This document shows positions 17,382 to 25,023 of a stretch of 64,000 bases of DNA, piece by piece. Origin of the DNA: UBA1858 sp963976865. GTDB taxonomy: Bacteria > Pseudomonadota > Gammaproteobacteria > UBA4575. The translations under genes and the position numbers were made by a program. The stretch is taken from positions 62,001-126,000 of the forward strand of contig CAXBLY010000002.1 in assembly GCA_963976865.1 (NCBI GenBank), in the 5' to 3' direction. The notes beneath the pieces were generated by a model. The model was given only the letters and a program-made list of their open reading frames with translations, was not told the DNA's origin and ran no database searches. How positions within the stretch are numbered: position 1 is the stretch's first letter; each line of letters begins with the position of its first letter.

Positions 17382-17921
17382 CTATTGCCACTCTTTAATG
17401 ACAAATTCAGGTTGTTTCTTGATAGACCTGTCTGAAATCTTGAGCTCCAGATATTTTGCACCCAGGCCTTTTTCTACTTTTATATCTGCACCCCGGCGAT
17501 AATCACGTCCGTTCGGTCCCTTGCCAACAAGTATCGCCACTAATTCATGTTCACCACTGGTGACGTTACCAACATACAGTTGCTGAACACCGCCACGGTG
17601 TAATGCATCAACTTCACGTTTGGTATACAAATAGTTTGCAACAATCTTGTCATCCAGTTTTAACTGCACAGAGTCAAGATCAAAGAAATCACCAACATCC
17701 ACTGACACGAATACAGCTATTTGTGTATTTGCAGGGAAAAGCAATTCTTCCTCTAAAATATACAGATCGCGATTAATCTCAAGAACCTCTTTCTTAAGCG
17801 ACTGGACTCGCCCATCCAGTGATTTAAACTCATCATCAAGATTTTCGCCTGTTTGAGTTGCAGAGATTACACTTCCTGTAATCAGCATTGAAATTATTAA
17901 TACCAGTAATTTTGTAGGCAT
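17382..17921 (-). CDS. secreted coiled-coil protein of unknown function
   Basis: The start at 17921 is fixed by an excellent AAAGGAGG Shine-Dalgarno six bases before the ATG; the frame extends further upstream but without support. The 179-residue product has a signal peptide (LLVLIISMLITGSVISA), then a coiled coil of about 40 residues (DDEFKSLDGRVQSLKKEVLEINRDLYILEEEL), then a beta-rich domain containing VFVSVDVGDFFDLDSVQLKLDD and GEHELVAILVGKGPNGRDYRRG. I do not know the family. Related proteins seem to lie between a DUF3570 barrel and TPR genes, as here. A role linking barrel and TPR proteins in the periplasm is inference only. Confidence 0.78.
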   Translation of the reverse strand: MPTKLLVLIISMLITGSVISATQTGENLDDEFKSLDGRVQSLKKEVLEINRDLYILEEELLFPANTQIAVFVSVDVGDFFDLDSVQLKLDDKIVANYLYTKREVDALHRGGVQQLYVGNVTSGEHELVAILVGKGPNGRDYRRGADIKVEKGLGAKYLELKISDRSIKKQPEFVIKEWQ

Positions 17922-17955
17922 ACCCACCTCCTTTAAATTATTCTTTCTCATCAAC

Positions 17956-19092
17956 TCAATATCTCACCGAAAAGAACAGTTGCAATACTGCCGCATCAAA
18001 TGAATATGGATCATCGGTAATGACAGAAAGGTCTTCTATCCCGCTGTAGTCGTCATATTGCGAATCAATATATTCTGCAGAAAAATTCAACGTGCCATTA
18101 TTGAATCTTGAATATTCATCAAAAATCCTATAGCTGACTTTGGCGCCAATTGAGTAACTATCAAAAGTGCTTAATTCTTTATCTCTGGCCATGAAATTTC
18201 GCGCGACCGAAAAATTATTACTATAAAAGTCTGCTGCATCCTGAGTGTAATAACGTAAATACAAATCGGTCAGCCAACGATCACCAATATATTGCGAATA
18301 AGTGAAATCGACTGTATGAGCAACTATGTCCCAGGTGTCTCTAAAATATCGATAACCCAGAGAAGTTGCAGCTTTGAAATCCCAGTACTTGGTCACGCTG
18401 AGTGCCGTTGCCTGGCTAGACCTTGTACCCGGATACACTTCGGAACCCAAACCCTGCGGAACATTCCCAATAATGACAAACCGGTAGGGATTATTGAGGT
18501 AACCATCTTCAAGCGTTGCCTCATAAGAGAGATCTGCTCTGATTTTACTGGTTAATACCTGTGATAAAGAAACACGATATTGAGATCGTTTTAAATCTTC
18601 CTCAAATTCAGGCGCATCAACACGCTTGATAGTATCCCAACCATGAGTAAAGCCCAGGCCTATGGTAGTTAAATCACCAAACATGTCATGAGAAATATCA
18701 AAACCTGCTGTATTGGCCTCATAATCATTCTCATCACTATAAGTATAGAATGCGCCGATTACTGTATTATCATGCAGGTAGTTACCACCCAGCGTAAATT
18801 CATCTCTGTCTTCAGTATATTTGCTTGCGCCTGCCAGCACGTCGGGCGACGCGCCAGTAATATTGTCCTGATGATATTTTCCGTACACTGAAAATTTTTG
18901 TGCAAAGCTTTTGCGTACCAGTACAGTGACACCATCAACCTCTACACCACCACCATCGTAATAATGGTATTGAACATCTGCCCTGTCTTCAGGTAACTGG
19001 GCAGCAAATGCTGGTTGCCTGATCAGTGATACAGCAGCAATGGCGCTTATAATTAGCGCGTATATAGCAAATTGTAATTTAGTTACAGCCAC
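17956..19092 (-). CDS. DUF3570 outer-membrane beta-barrel protein
   Basis: The 378-residue product starts at GTG 19092, inside the end of the DUF4266 gene: an AAGGA lies seven bases upstream, and this start gives MAVTKLQFAIYALIISAIAAV, a proper signal peptide. The far-upstream frame start at 19242 would overlie most of DUF4266. The mature part consists of alternating hydrophobic/aromatic strands (VRKSFAQKFSVYGKYHQ, TLGGNYLHDNTVIGAFYTYSDE, RADLSYEATLEDGYLNNPYRF) and ends in LQLFFSVRY with a terminal aromatic, as outer-membrane barrels do. The conserved N-terminal loop reads DNITGASPDVLAGAS; the first part fits the D-x-x-[ST]-G-A-[ST] pattern used by ApbE for FMN attachment. DUF3570, DUF4266, TlpA and ApbE together form a recurrent set. 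Confidence 0.85.
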   Translation of the reverse strand: MAVTKLQFAIYALIISAIAAVSLIRQPAFAAQLPEDRADVQYHYYDGGGVEVDGVTVLVRKSFAQKFSVYGKYHQDNITGASPDVLAGASKYTEDRDEFTLGGNYLHDNTVIGAFYTYSDENDYEANTAGFDISHDMFGDLTTIGLGFTHGWDTIKRVDAPEFEEDLKRSQYRVSLSQVLTSKIRADLSYEATLEDGYLNNPYRFVIIGNVPQGLGSEVYPGTRSSQATALSVTKYWDFKAATSLGYRYFRDTWDIVAHTVDFTYSQYIGDRWLTDLYLRYYTQDAADFYSNNFSVARNFMARDKELSTFDSYSIGAKVSYRIFDEYSRFNNGTLNFSAEYIDSQYDDYSGIEDLSVITDDPYSFDAAVLQLFFSVRY

Positions 19093-19309
19093 AACCACTT
19101 CCTTGTGCCGATGCTGCGCCTTTAGCACCTTCTCTGGTTTCATAGGTGTGTTGTCTGAACGAGCTAAACACTGCATCACGATCCGGATCCATAATAGGGT
19201 CTGCCAAATGCTCTCGTTCATATGGTGCCACCCACGGTTCAATCGGCTTTATACTGCATGCAGTTAAGCCAATAACAATGAACATTAACAATAAAGATTT
19301 AATTATCAT
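19079..19309 (-). CDS. DUF4266 small lipoprotein with C-terminal GCGCN
   Basis: A 76-residue lipoprotein. Its signal peptide ends in LTAC with lipid Cys C18, then KPIEPWVAPYEREHLADPIM, a short polar helix DAVFSSFRQHTYETREGAKG, and a Gly/Ser tail ending SGCGCN with Cys at 73 and 75 as almost the last residues. This is the DUF4266 pattern. The stop codon overlaps the start of the DUF3570 gene by 14 bp, which couples their translation. The terminal CGC could be a redox-active pair, a metal or cofactor site, or a modification site; it lies next to a TlpA-like thioredoxin gene, which may act on it. No function is known to me. Confidence 0.9.
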   Translation of the reverse strand: MIIKSLLLMFIVIGLTACSIKPIEPWVAPYEREHLADPIMDPDRDAVFSSFRQHTYETREGAKGAASAQGSGCGCN

Positions 19310-19312
19310 GAT

Positions 19313-19828
19313 TTATTCATATTTCAATTGCTTGATCTGCTGCTGATAAAGACTCAGGTAACTTTCTTTATAACCACGGTGCATATATCGAATCTCGCCG
19401 TTTCTATCGACAATAATAGTCATGGGCATAGCGTCAATATCGTATAGTTTGCTTACCTGTTTGGACTGGTCGAATAATATTGGGAAATCAATCCCCAGTT
19501 TTTTTGCCAGTCTTATGGCTTTTTCCGGTTCTTCATCAATGTTGACTGCGAGCAGTTCAAAATCATATTCGTCATGCAGTCCCTTTAGCTCAGAAAGTTT
19601 TGGCAATTCCTGCTGACAAGGACCACACCATGATGCCCAGAAATTAATAAGCACAACTTTGCCACGATATTCACTAAGTTTTCGGTTATCACCCTGATCA
19701 CTCTTTAAAGTAAAATCAGGTGCTGTCTTGCCGATCAGTTCATTTCTGGCAACTGAAGTACCCACGCAAATCAGACACAGGAGTCCTGTAATAACAATTA
19801 AAATATTTTTAATTTCTATACTTTTCAT
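19313..19828 (-). CDS. TlpA/ResA-like thiol-disulfide oxidoreductase
   Basis: A 171-residue secreted or membrane-anchored thioredoxin-fold protein. After an N-terminal hydrophobic segment come TAPDFTLKSDQGD, the active site WASWCGPCQQELP (C68 and C71) and the cis-Pro segment DAMPMTIIVDRNGEI. These mark the AhpC/TSA-Redoxin branch (TlpA, ResA, CcmG). Position between DUF4266 and a barrel gene, and not in the ccm operon, suggests it serves this locus: likely clients are the terminal CGC of DUF4266 or the heme-site Cys of the adjacent cytochromes. A GGAGG Shine-Dalgarno precedes ATG 19828. Confidence 0.92.
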   Translation of the reverse strand: MKSIEIKNILIVITGLLCLICVGTSVARNELIGKTAPDFTLKSDQGDNRKLSEYRGKVVLINFWASWCGPCQQELPKLSELKGLHDEYDFELLAVNIDEEPEKAIRLAKKLGIDFPILFDQSKQVSKLYDIDAMPMTIIVDRNGEIRYMHRGYKESYLSLYQQQIKQLKYE

Positions 19829-19848
19829 GACGCCTCCACATACATAAT

Positions 19849-20487
19849 TTAGAAGAACACGCCCAGGTTGAATGAGGCTTCCAGGTTATGTGTGAATTCA
19901 TTTTCTCCCAACAGATCTGTTTCATAGATATAATCTCTAAAATCAAATCGTGCTGATAACCAGTCCGTTGGCAGAATTTTCAACCCTATTCCAAAGTGGT
20001 ATGCAAACTCGTCCTCTTCAATGAACTCAACATTACCAACACCTGCGAGTACATAAAAAGTACTACTCAACGCGATGTCACGCCCCAGAAACACTTCGCC
20101 CGGCAATATGTTGTACCCTATTGATAATGCGTAATATTCAACGTCCTGCGTTTCCTGGGGGAACAATGGCAGACCTAGCCGACGAAATGACTCATCTTTA
20201 ACCTCAGATTCGCCGTATGTCGCTTCAACAAAGAAGTCTTCGGTGACGTGATACGCTGCACGAATTCCAATCACCGGTTCAGACCCAAAATCCTCGACAT
20301 CCAGTACTCCATAGAATGCTGAGATCTCGAAGTCTTCAGTATCAATTTTCGGCACCACGATATCTCTACGATGAATATCTGGCTTAATCACCTGTTCCTG
20401 TTCTTGCTGATCTTCATCTTCCTGCGCAAACACCATGCCGGTGTTGATGCCTATCAGCATGATGAGAAATATTGCAATCCATTTCAT
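19849..20487 (-). CDS. outer-membrane beta-barrel domain protein (first of two)
   Basis: A 212-residue secreted protein with a signal peptide (WIAIFLIMLIGINTGMVFA) and an acidic/Gln-rich linker, followed by an eight-strand-like barrel: FEISAFYGVLDVEDFGSEPVIGIRAAYHVTEDFFVEATYGES, YYALSIGYNILPGEVFL, STFYVLAGVGNVEFI, AYHFGIGLKILPTDWLSARFDFRDYIYE, ending FNLGVFF. The pattern with RFDFRDY before the last strand matches an outer-membrane barrel family found in myxobacteria and others, as I recall (OMP_myx_plus). It has a terminal Phe, as needed for BAM recognition. It lies next to a paralogue of the same type, 20507-21292. Confidence 0.82.
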   Translation of the reverse strand: MKWIAIFLIMLIGINTGMVFAQEDEDQQEQEQVIKPDIHRRDIVVPKIDTEDFEISAFYGVLDVEDFGSEPVIGIRAAYHVTEDFFVEATYGESEVKDESFRRLGLPLFPQETQDVEYYALSIGYNILPGEVFLGRDIALSSTFYVLAGVGNVEFIEEDEFAYHFGIGLKILPTDWLSARFDFRDYIYETDLLGENEFTHNLEASFNLGVFF

Positions 20488-20506
20488 AATTTATCCCTTC
20501 CCTTCT

Positions 20507-21292
20507 TTAAAAGAAAAATGCCACGCCGCCTGTTATTTCATCAAAATCATCGTTTTCATCATCGTTTGATAAAACAACGTAGCGACGATAATCAGCACGT
20601 ATAAAAAAACGTTCAGTCAAATAAAATCTTGCACCGATCCCTGCATTGGCAAGATCAGAATCTGTCTCTTCGGCATTTACCAGTGTTGCTCTTGGAGTAT
20701 TCTCAAAACGACCATAACCAATTGTAAAATTTGGACTGACACGCCATTTCGGAAATGGTGTTGAGACAAGATTGAGGCTGTAAACATCAGAGCTGGAAAA
20801 GTCACCAGCAACTTCACCATAGGAGAATTCCAGCATGATATTTTCTGTAAATTTGTAACCCAGACGTGCGGTAATAAACGGATCACCTGAGAAATCACCT
20901 CCAGACACACCAAACTCGATTCGTCTTCTCAAGTAGTCACTGACTAATACATCACGAAAACTCTTGTTCGAGCCTGCCTCAGTCAACGTACGCTCCATTT
21001 GTGAACGTTCAACCCAACCGGTTTTATTGTGATCTGTTCTGACTTTAAACCAGTCTGTTTTACGCTTGATTATTTCAACCCATTCGTGACGATCCACCAC
21101 ATGGAAAATGGGAAATCCACGTCCTGGACCTGTATGCATTTCAATATATGGATCAGCAACCTGTACGCTTTGATACTCTTTATCTGCGTAGGCGACCTGA
21201 TTGACTGTGATGAACATCACAAAGGCAAATATCACATACTTTAAGTGAGTTATTGTTGAGATTTGAGTAAAGCTTTCCATGCCTGATTTCAT
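20507..21292 (-). CDS. SH3-domain outer-membrane beta-barrel protein (second of two)
   Basis: A 261-residue secreted protein. A signal peptide is followed by a bacterial SH3 domain at about residues 40-100 (VADPYIEMHTGPGRGFPIFHVVDRHEWVEIIKRKTDWFKVRT, HNKTGWV), and then by a barrel with the same pattern as its neighbour (FGVSGGDFSGDPFITARLGYKFTENIMLEFSYGEVAGD, FTIGYGRFENTPRATL, NAGIGARFYLTERFFIRADYRRYVVLS, ending GVAFFF). SH3 domains of this type often bind peptidoglycan peptides, so the protein could link a barrel to the cell wall. It is probably a tandem duplicate of the 19849-20487 gene with an added SH3 domain. Confidence 0.82.
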   Translation of the reverse strand: MKSGMESFTQISTITHLKYVIFAFVMFITVNQVAYADKEYQSVQVADPYIEMHTGPGRGFPIFHVVDRHEWVEIIKRKTDWFKVRTDHNKTGWVERSQMERTLTEAGSNKSFRDVLVSDYLRRRIEFGVSGGDFSGDPFITARLGYKFTENIMLEFSYGEVAGDFSSSDVYSLNLVSTPFPKWRVSPNFTIGYGRFENTPRATLVNAEETDSDLANAGIGARFYLTERFFIRADYRRYVVLSNDDENDDFDEITGGVAFFF

Positions 21293-21302
21293 TTCAAATT
21301 AT

Positions 21303-21827
21303 TTATGGGGCGCAGCTTGCCAGATCAGCAGCTGATGGACCTGTTCCTGTTAGGACAGTACAATTTACCGGACACGAACCATTGTTTGTTCCTGCCCAAT
21401 TAGCAATTTCTTGATAACAAGTCGCCGCTGTACTTGCAAAAATATCGCCACCACCATGTGGCCCTACGGATGCGACTCCGGAATCACCAACTAAGGGTTC
21501 GGCAAGTAATTTGCTCTGCGAGACACTGGCAGGATTCACAAAGGCTTGTGCAGAATTAAAATTAAATGCCAGGTCAGCAGCAGTTACCGGGTTTTGAATC
21601 AGGATAAATGCACCACCTGATCCACCAGAAGCATGACAGGCGCTCGCTGCGCAGCTGACATTTGATGCACCTATTGGCCCTTGCAAGATAGGACTAATAC
21701 ACAAATCAAAAATGTTGCTACATAAATCTGCAACACTACCGGGATCATCCTCGGTAGAAACACTGTCGCATCCAGTTAAAATGATTAGCGCCGCAGCAAG
21801 CGACGCAAACCGCCGCTTCTTGTTCAC
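21303..21827 (-). CDS. small lipoprotein with a CX4CH heme-like motif
   Basis: A 174-residue lipoprotein: type II signal with lipobox ILTGC (C20). A Cys pair follows (DLCSNIFDLC), then CAASACH at 59-65, a CX4CH in place of CXXCH, and late Cys residues in ATCYQEIANWAG and CPVNCTVLTG. The region IQNPVTAADLAFNFNSAQAFVNPASVSQSKLLAEPL resembles the cytochrome-c-like segments with Asn-Pro and leaving Ser/Leu that precede an axial ligand, and its second half has HGGGDIF. It may be a mono-heme or disulfide-bonded protein. It lies 27 bp after the large HzsA-like gene, whose C-terminal part shows similar phrasing (DLCTPANNDLLLRAVSDN), so the two may work together. Confidence 0.75.
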   Translation of the reverse strand: MNKKRRFASLAAALIILTGCDSVSTEDDPGSVADLCSNIFDLCISPILQGPIGASNVSCAASACHASGGSGGAFILIQNPVTAADLAFNFNSAQAFVNPASVSQSKLLAEPLVGDSGVASVGPHGGGDIFASTAATCYQEIANWAGTNNGSCPVNCTVLTGTGPSAADLASCAP

Positions 21828-21854
21828 GGTAACTTCTCCGTAACTATTTAATAT

Positions 21855-24830
21855 TTAAATACAAGTTGGGTTATTTGCAGCACCCATGCTAATCCAGTTC
21901 AATATCACGCCATAAGTGCTATTCGGACTAGTGTCTACTAATACCGGTTGAGTGGGCCCCGCTGGATTAGCAGGACTCACTAACACCTGTGGGTGAGGCA
22001 AGTTAGGAGCAACATTGTCAGAAACTGCTCTTAGCAACAAATCATTGTTAGCCGGTGTACATAGATCGTTAATCATGGAAATAGTGACATTGAAGTCGCC
22101 GCCAGGATTACCTGTTAATACAAACCGGTTTTGTCCACTTGATGGATTCGCACTGTTGTCAGCATCTTCACCAGGCGCATGACATGACTGACAATCGGCC
22201 ATTAATCGTGGATGAACTGTCGAATTAAACAGTGACTGACTTACACCTACGTTTGAAAGCAGGTCTGCTTTAACTTTATAGACGCCATCAACCAGCTCAA
22301 ATGGATCATTAATATATTGAGCACCGATATCCACCCATTCAGTCACCAGACGCTTTTCAGATGCGTTCATAAACAGACTATGGTCTAACGTGCCAAGCAC
22401 ATGTTCATTATCAGCGCGTAATTTTCTATGATAAATCGTCTCAATGAGATGACTGGTACGTGAACTATTGGCAGAACCACCCACAGACACTAGCGGTTCA
22501 TTACGCAGGAATACAACTCCTCCATCCTGTACTACAGGTGGTAATGGCTGACCAAAAGCATCTTTCTCAAATGTTCCAATTAGCAGTTGATCATATGAAA
22601 TGATTCTGCCACCCAAACCACTCAGACCACCTTCTAAAGTTAATCCCGCTGAAACAGCCTCGTTCGCCAGCAATGCATTGTTATGGCAATTTACACATGT
22701 ACATCCACCATCATTAATTGCACCTGCTGCACTACAGGCACCCAGCACATCATCACGTGCCTTGTCCCAGATCGGCTGGATATGATCTTCGTAGTTGATT
22801 CTTATACGTCCATTAGGTGCGACCGGTGGAGGCGTATCCAGATCATCATATGAAATGATTTGCTGCTGTATACCACCGATGCTGACCCCTGCCCACACAG
22901 GTGTATAAGTTATATTGGGTAATAGGTCACCCGACCCATTCGCTGGATCATTACGACTCTTAGTATCAGCCATTGTTTCACCCGCTACGACATCCCAACC
23001 TTTAGTAGCAATATATTCATTATCAGCTTGGCTACCTGCGATTGGCGTTGTATTTAATGGTTCTGTTGCACGCCTTGGTGAATGGCATCCATTACATGTA
23101 CGTACTTCACCGGGACGCACCTGCAACCAGTTTGTATGCGTTTGAAATGCACGCCCTTCTCCATCCAGTACAGTCATGGCGACTGCCGTGTCCGCTGGTA
23201 CTTTTACACGGAATGATCCGTCAGGCTCGATCTGCTGGTATCCAAGAATTTCCTGCATCTCAAATTCACTTTCACCAATCGCATCCATGATCATGCCCGG
23301 TGGCGTTGGAATTGCTCGGGTCACACGGACAAAACGCGCAACACGATTTGCAAACTCTGGAGTACTGGGATCTTTCATTAACAGCAGATCCGGCTCTCCT
23401 GTTGCAGTTTTAGGAATGGTTTCACCAGGTGCCAATACCGAGTCGCCCATAATATCCAGTGAATCAGTGTCGTAAACACTGCGAACATTCAGCACACCCA
23501 TACCTGTACCACCTAAACCATTCGCTTCAGAAGCCAATGCGGGATCAGGGAATTTATCCCCGATAATCGCAGGTGTATCACCCAGACCACGTGGAAGTAT
23601 TGCAATTGGATCAACCAGCGCTTTACCCGGTGCTGCCAGATGCACAGGACGCAATGTTCTATTCCCCAGGTCCATCATATATATACTGTATTCCGGAGTT
23701 CCCTGATCAGGTTCGGTAACTCCCGTCATAGGGTCCGTTACCATGGCCGGATTTGGTGGCGCAGGCCTGAATGAGACTAATGCACGGTTTGTCCCATCCC
23801 ACAAAGGATAAGGTGTTGTGAAACGTCCGCCGGGAGAAAACTCATCATCAAAGTTAACTGTGAGATTTGTTAATTGAACTTTAGTTTGCCCATTGCAGTT
23901 CTGCGGAAGTCCTGGTCCTGGTTCACACGCATCAGAATAATTTTTAACATCCAGCAGCATTATCGCACCCGCTTCATTAGTACCTGATAAAGGCATCAAT
24001 GAGGTCATCACACGACCATCCTGCATTTCTCGAGGATGTAAAAAACTGTTCCCTGGACTAAATGCTCCGTACTCTACAAACAGGTTTGTTCCGTCAGGGT
24101 TTGCAAAAAATACCGGGAAATGATTTCTGTTTGCGAAATGATCCCAGCGTGAATACATAATTTCACCCGTCTTAAGCACAGTGGCATTACGATCATGACT
24201 CTGGTTAAACGATATTTGCGTGATTTCCTGAGTCACAGGATCAAACACATGCAGAGCAATCGTCTGCTCACGCTCATACTCATCCAGATATGTATATGGC
24301 TCTACATTTTCTTCAGCCATTTTTTGTTGCGTTGTTTTTTGGCGGCTGGATGAAAATACGATTCGTCCATCCGGCAAATAGGCGGGGTCTACATCATCCG
24401 CTAATTCAGCAACGGCTGTATCCTGAATTAACCGCGTCAGCGTGTTTGAATTCAGATTAATTTCCCAGATATTAAACGTTGCATCATTCGGTCCACGCAT
24501 GGCAAACACCACTTTGCTTGCATCAAAGTTGACTTCAGGATCAGACACGTCACCCTGACCCTGGGTATAGGCGGAAGTTAAGTTGGTAGATTCCGAAAGT
24601 GGAGCAGATACATTTTTCATGTATAAATCACCACCCGGTGAAAAACGTACACCATCAGTAGGGTTACCAAGGGCAGCGGTATTTCTTTGCGCATACACAA
24701 TTGGGAAGTCACCATTAATGATCACACCCTCTTCGCCTGCGCCCCCGCCACAGCCTGACATTGAAGTAGCAATAGCCCCACCGATTGCCCATATACTTAT
24801 GCGTAAACATTTAGCCCATTTAACTGCCAT
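21855..24830 (-). CDS. HzsA-like multiheme c-type cytochrome lipoprotein
   Basis: The 991-residue product starts at ATG 24830, where GGAG lies at proper spacing; the frame runs on to 24845. A signal peptide ends at SGC, so it is likely lipid-anchored. Residues from about 60 contain propeller-like repeats of the TolB/PD40 sort (YLPDGRIVFSSSRQ, PEVNFDASKVVFAMRG). The C-terminal half has three CXXCH heme motifs at C579-C582-H583 (CNGCH), C712-C715-H716 (CVNCH) and C880-C883-H884 (CQSCH), plus a CTC just before the second. This resembles proteins annotated as hydrazine-synthase alpha-like; nothing suggests anammox here. It is probably an extracytoplasmic electron-transfer or oxidising enzyme of unknown substrate. 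It begins the operon downstream of apbE. Confidence 0.82.
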   Translation of the reverse strand: MAVKWAKCLRISIWAIGGAIATSMSGCGGGAGEEGVIINGDFPIVYAQRNTAALGNPTDGVRFSPGGDLYMKNVSAPLSESTNLTSAYTQGQGDVSDPEVNFDASKVVFAMRGPNDATFNIWEINLNSNTLTRLIQDTAVAELADDVDPAYLPDGRIVFSSSRQKTTQQKMAEENVEPYTYLDEYEREQTIALHVFDPVTQEITQISFNQSHDRNATVLKTGEIMYSRWDHFANRNHFPVFFANPDGTNLFVEYGAFSPGNSFLHPREMQDGRVMTSLMPLSGTNEAGAIMLLDVKNYSDACEPGPGLPQNCNGQTKVQLTNLTVNFDDEFSPGGRFTTPYPLWDGTNRALVSFRPAPPNPAMVTDPMTGVTEPDQGTPEYSIYMMDLGNRTLRPVHLAAPGKALVDPIAILPRGLGDTPAIIGDKFPDPALASEANGLGGTGMGVLNVRSVYDTDSLDIMGDSVLAPGETIPKTATGEPDLLLMKDPSTPEFANRVARFVRVTRAIPTPPGMIMDAIGESEFEMQEILGYQQIEPDGSFRVKVPADTAVAMTVLDGEGRAFQTHTNWLQVRPGEVRTCNGCHSPRRATEPLNTTPIAGSQADNEYIATKGWDVVAGETMADTKSRNDPANGSGDLLPNITYTPVWAGVSIGGIQQQIISYDDLDTPPPVAPNGRIRINYEDHIQPIWDKARDDVLGACSAAGAINDGGCTCVNCHNNALLANEAVSAGLTLEGGLSGLGGRIISYDQLLIGTFEKDAFGQPLPPVVQDGGVVFLRNEPLVSVGGSANSSRTSHLIETIYHRKLRADNEHVLGTLDHSLFMNASEKRLVTEWVDIGAQYINDPFELVDGVYKVKADLLSNVGVSQSLFNSTVHPRLMADCQSCHAPGEDADNSANPSSGQNRFVLTGNPGGDFNVTISMINDLCTPANNDLLLRAVSDNVAPNLPHPQVLVSPANPAGPTQPVLVDTSPNSTYGVILNWISMGAANNPTCI

Positions 24831-24850
24831 GACCGACTTCTCCAAAACAA

Positions 24851-24870
24851 CTCTGTTTACGTGAACAGAG
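24851..24870 (-). promoter_or_regulatory. 20-bp near-perfect palindrome before the HzsA-like gene
   Basis: The sequence has arms CTCTGTT and AACAGAG around a TACGTG-type centre; only one of ten pairs fails (T:G). It ends 20 bp upstream of the ATG at 24830, just before the Shine-Dalgarno. It could be an operator of a LacI- or MarR-like repressor, or a 5'UTR hairpin. No regulator gene lies beside it. Confidence 0.4.
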
Positions 24871-25023
24871 TCTAGTTATTTATGCTGGCGATTATTGTGG
24901 AGAGAAGCAGTGTGAAACGGTCGATGTTGATGAACGGCAAACGCCTTCAGATGGATGGAACAAAATTTTTTCTGTGAAAAACTTCAATAAAAACAAGATA
25001 GATAGGTGGTTTTATTTGTGATC

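Noticed and set aside
21855..24830. Evidence for anammox (hydrazine synthase)
   Set aside because: Only an alpha-like protein is present, without beta or gamma subunits or hydrazine dehydrogenase, and other genes point to a gammaproteobacterium.
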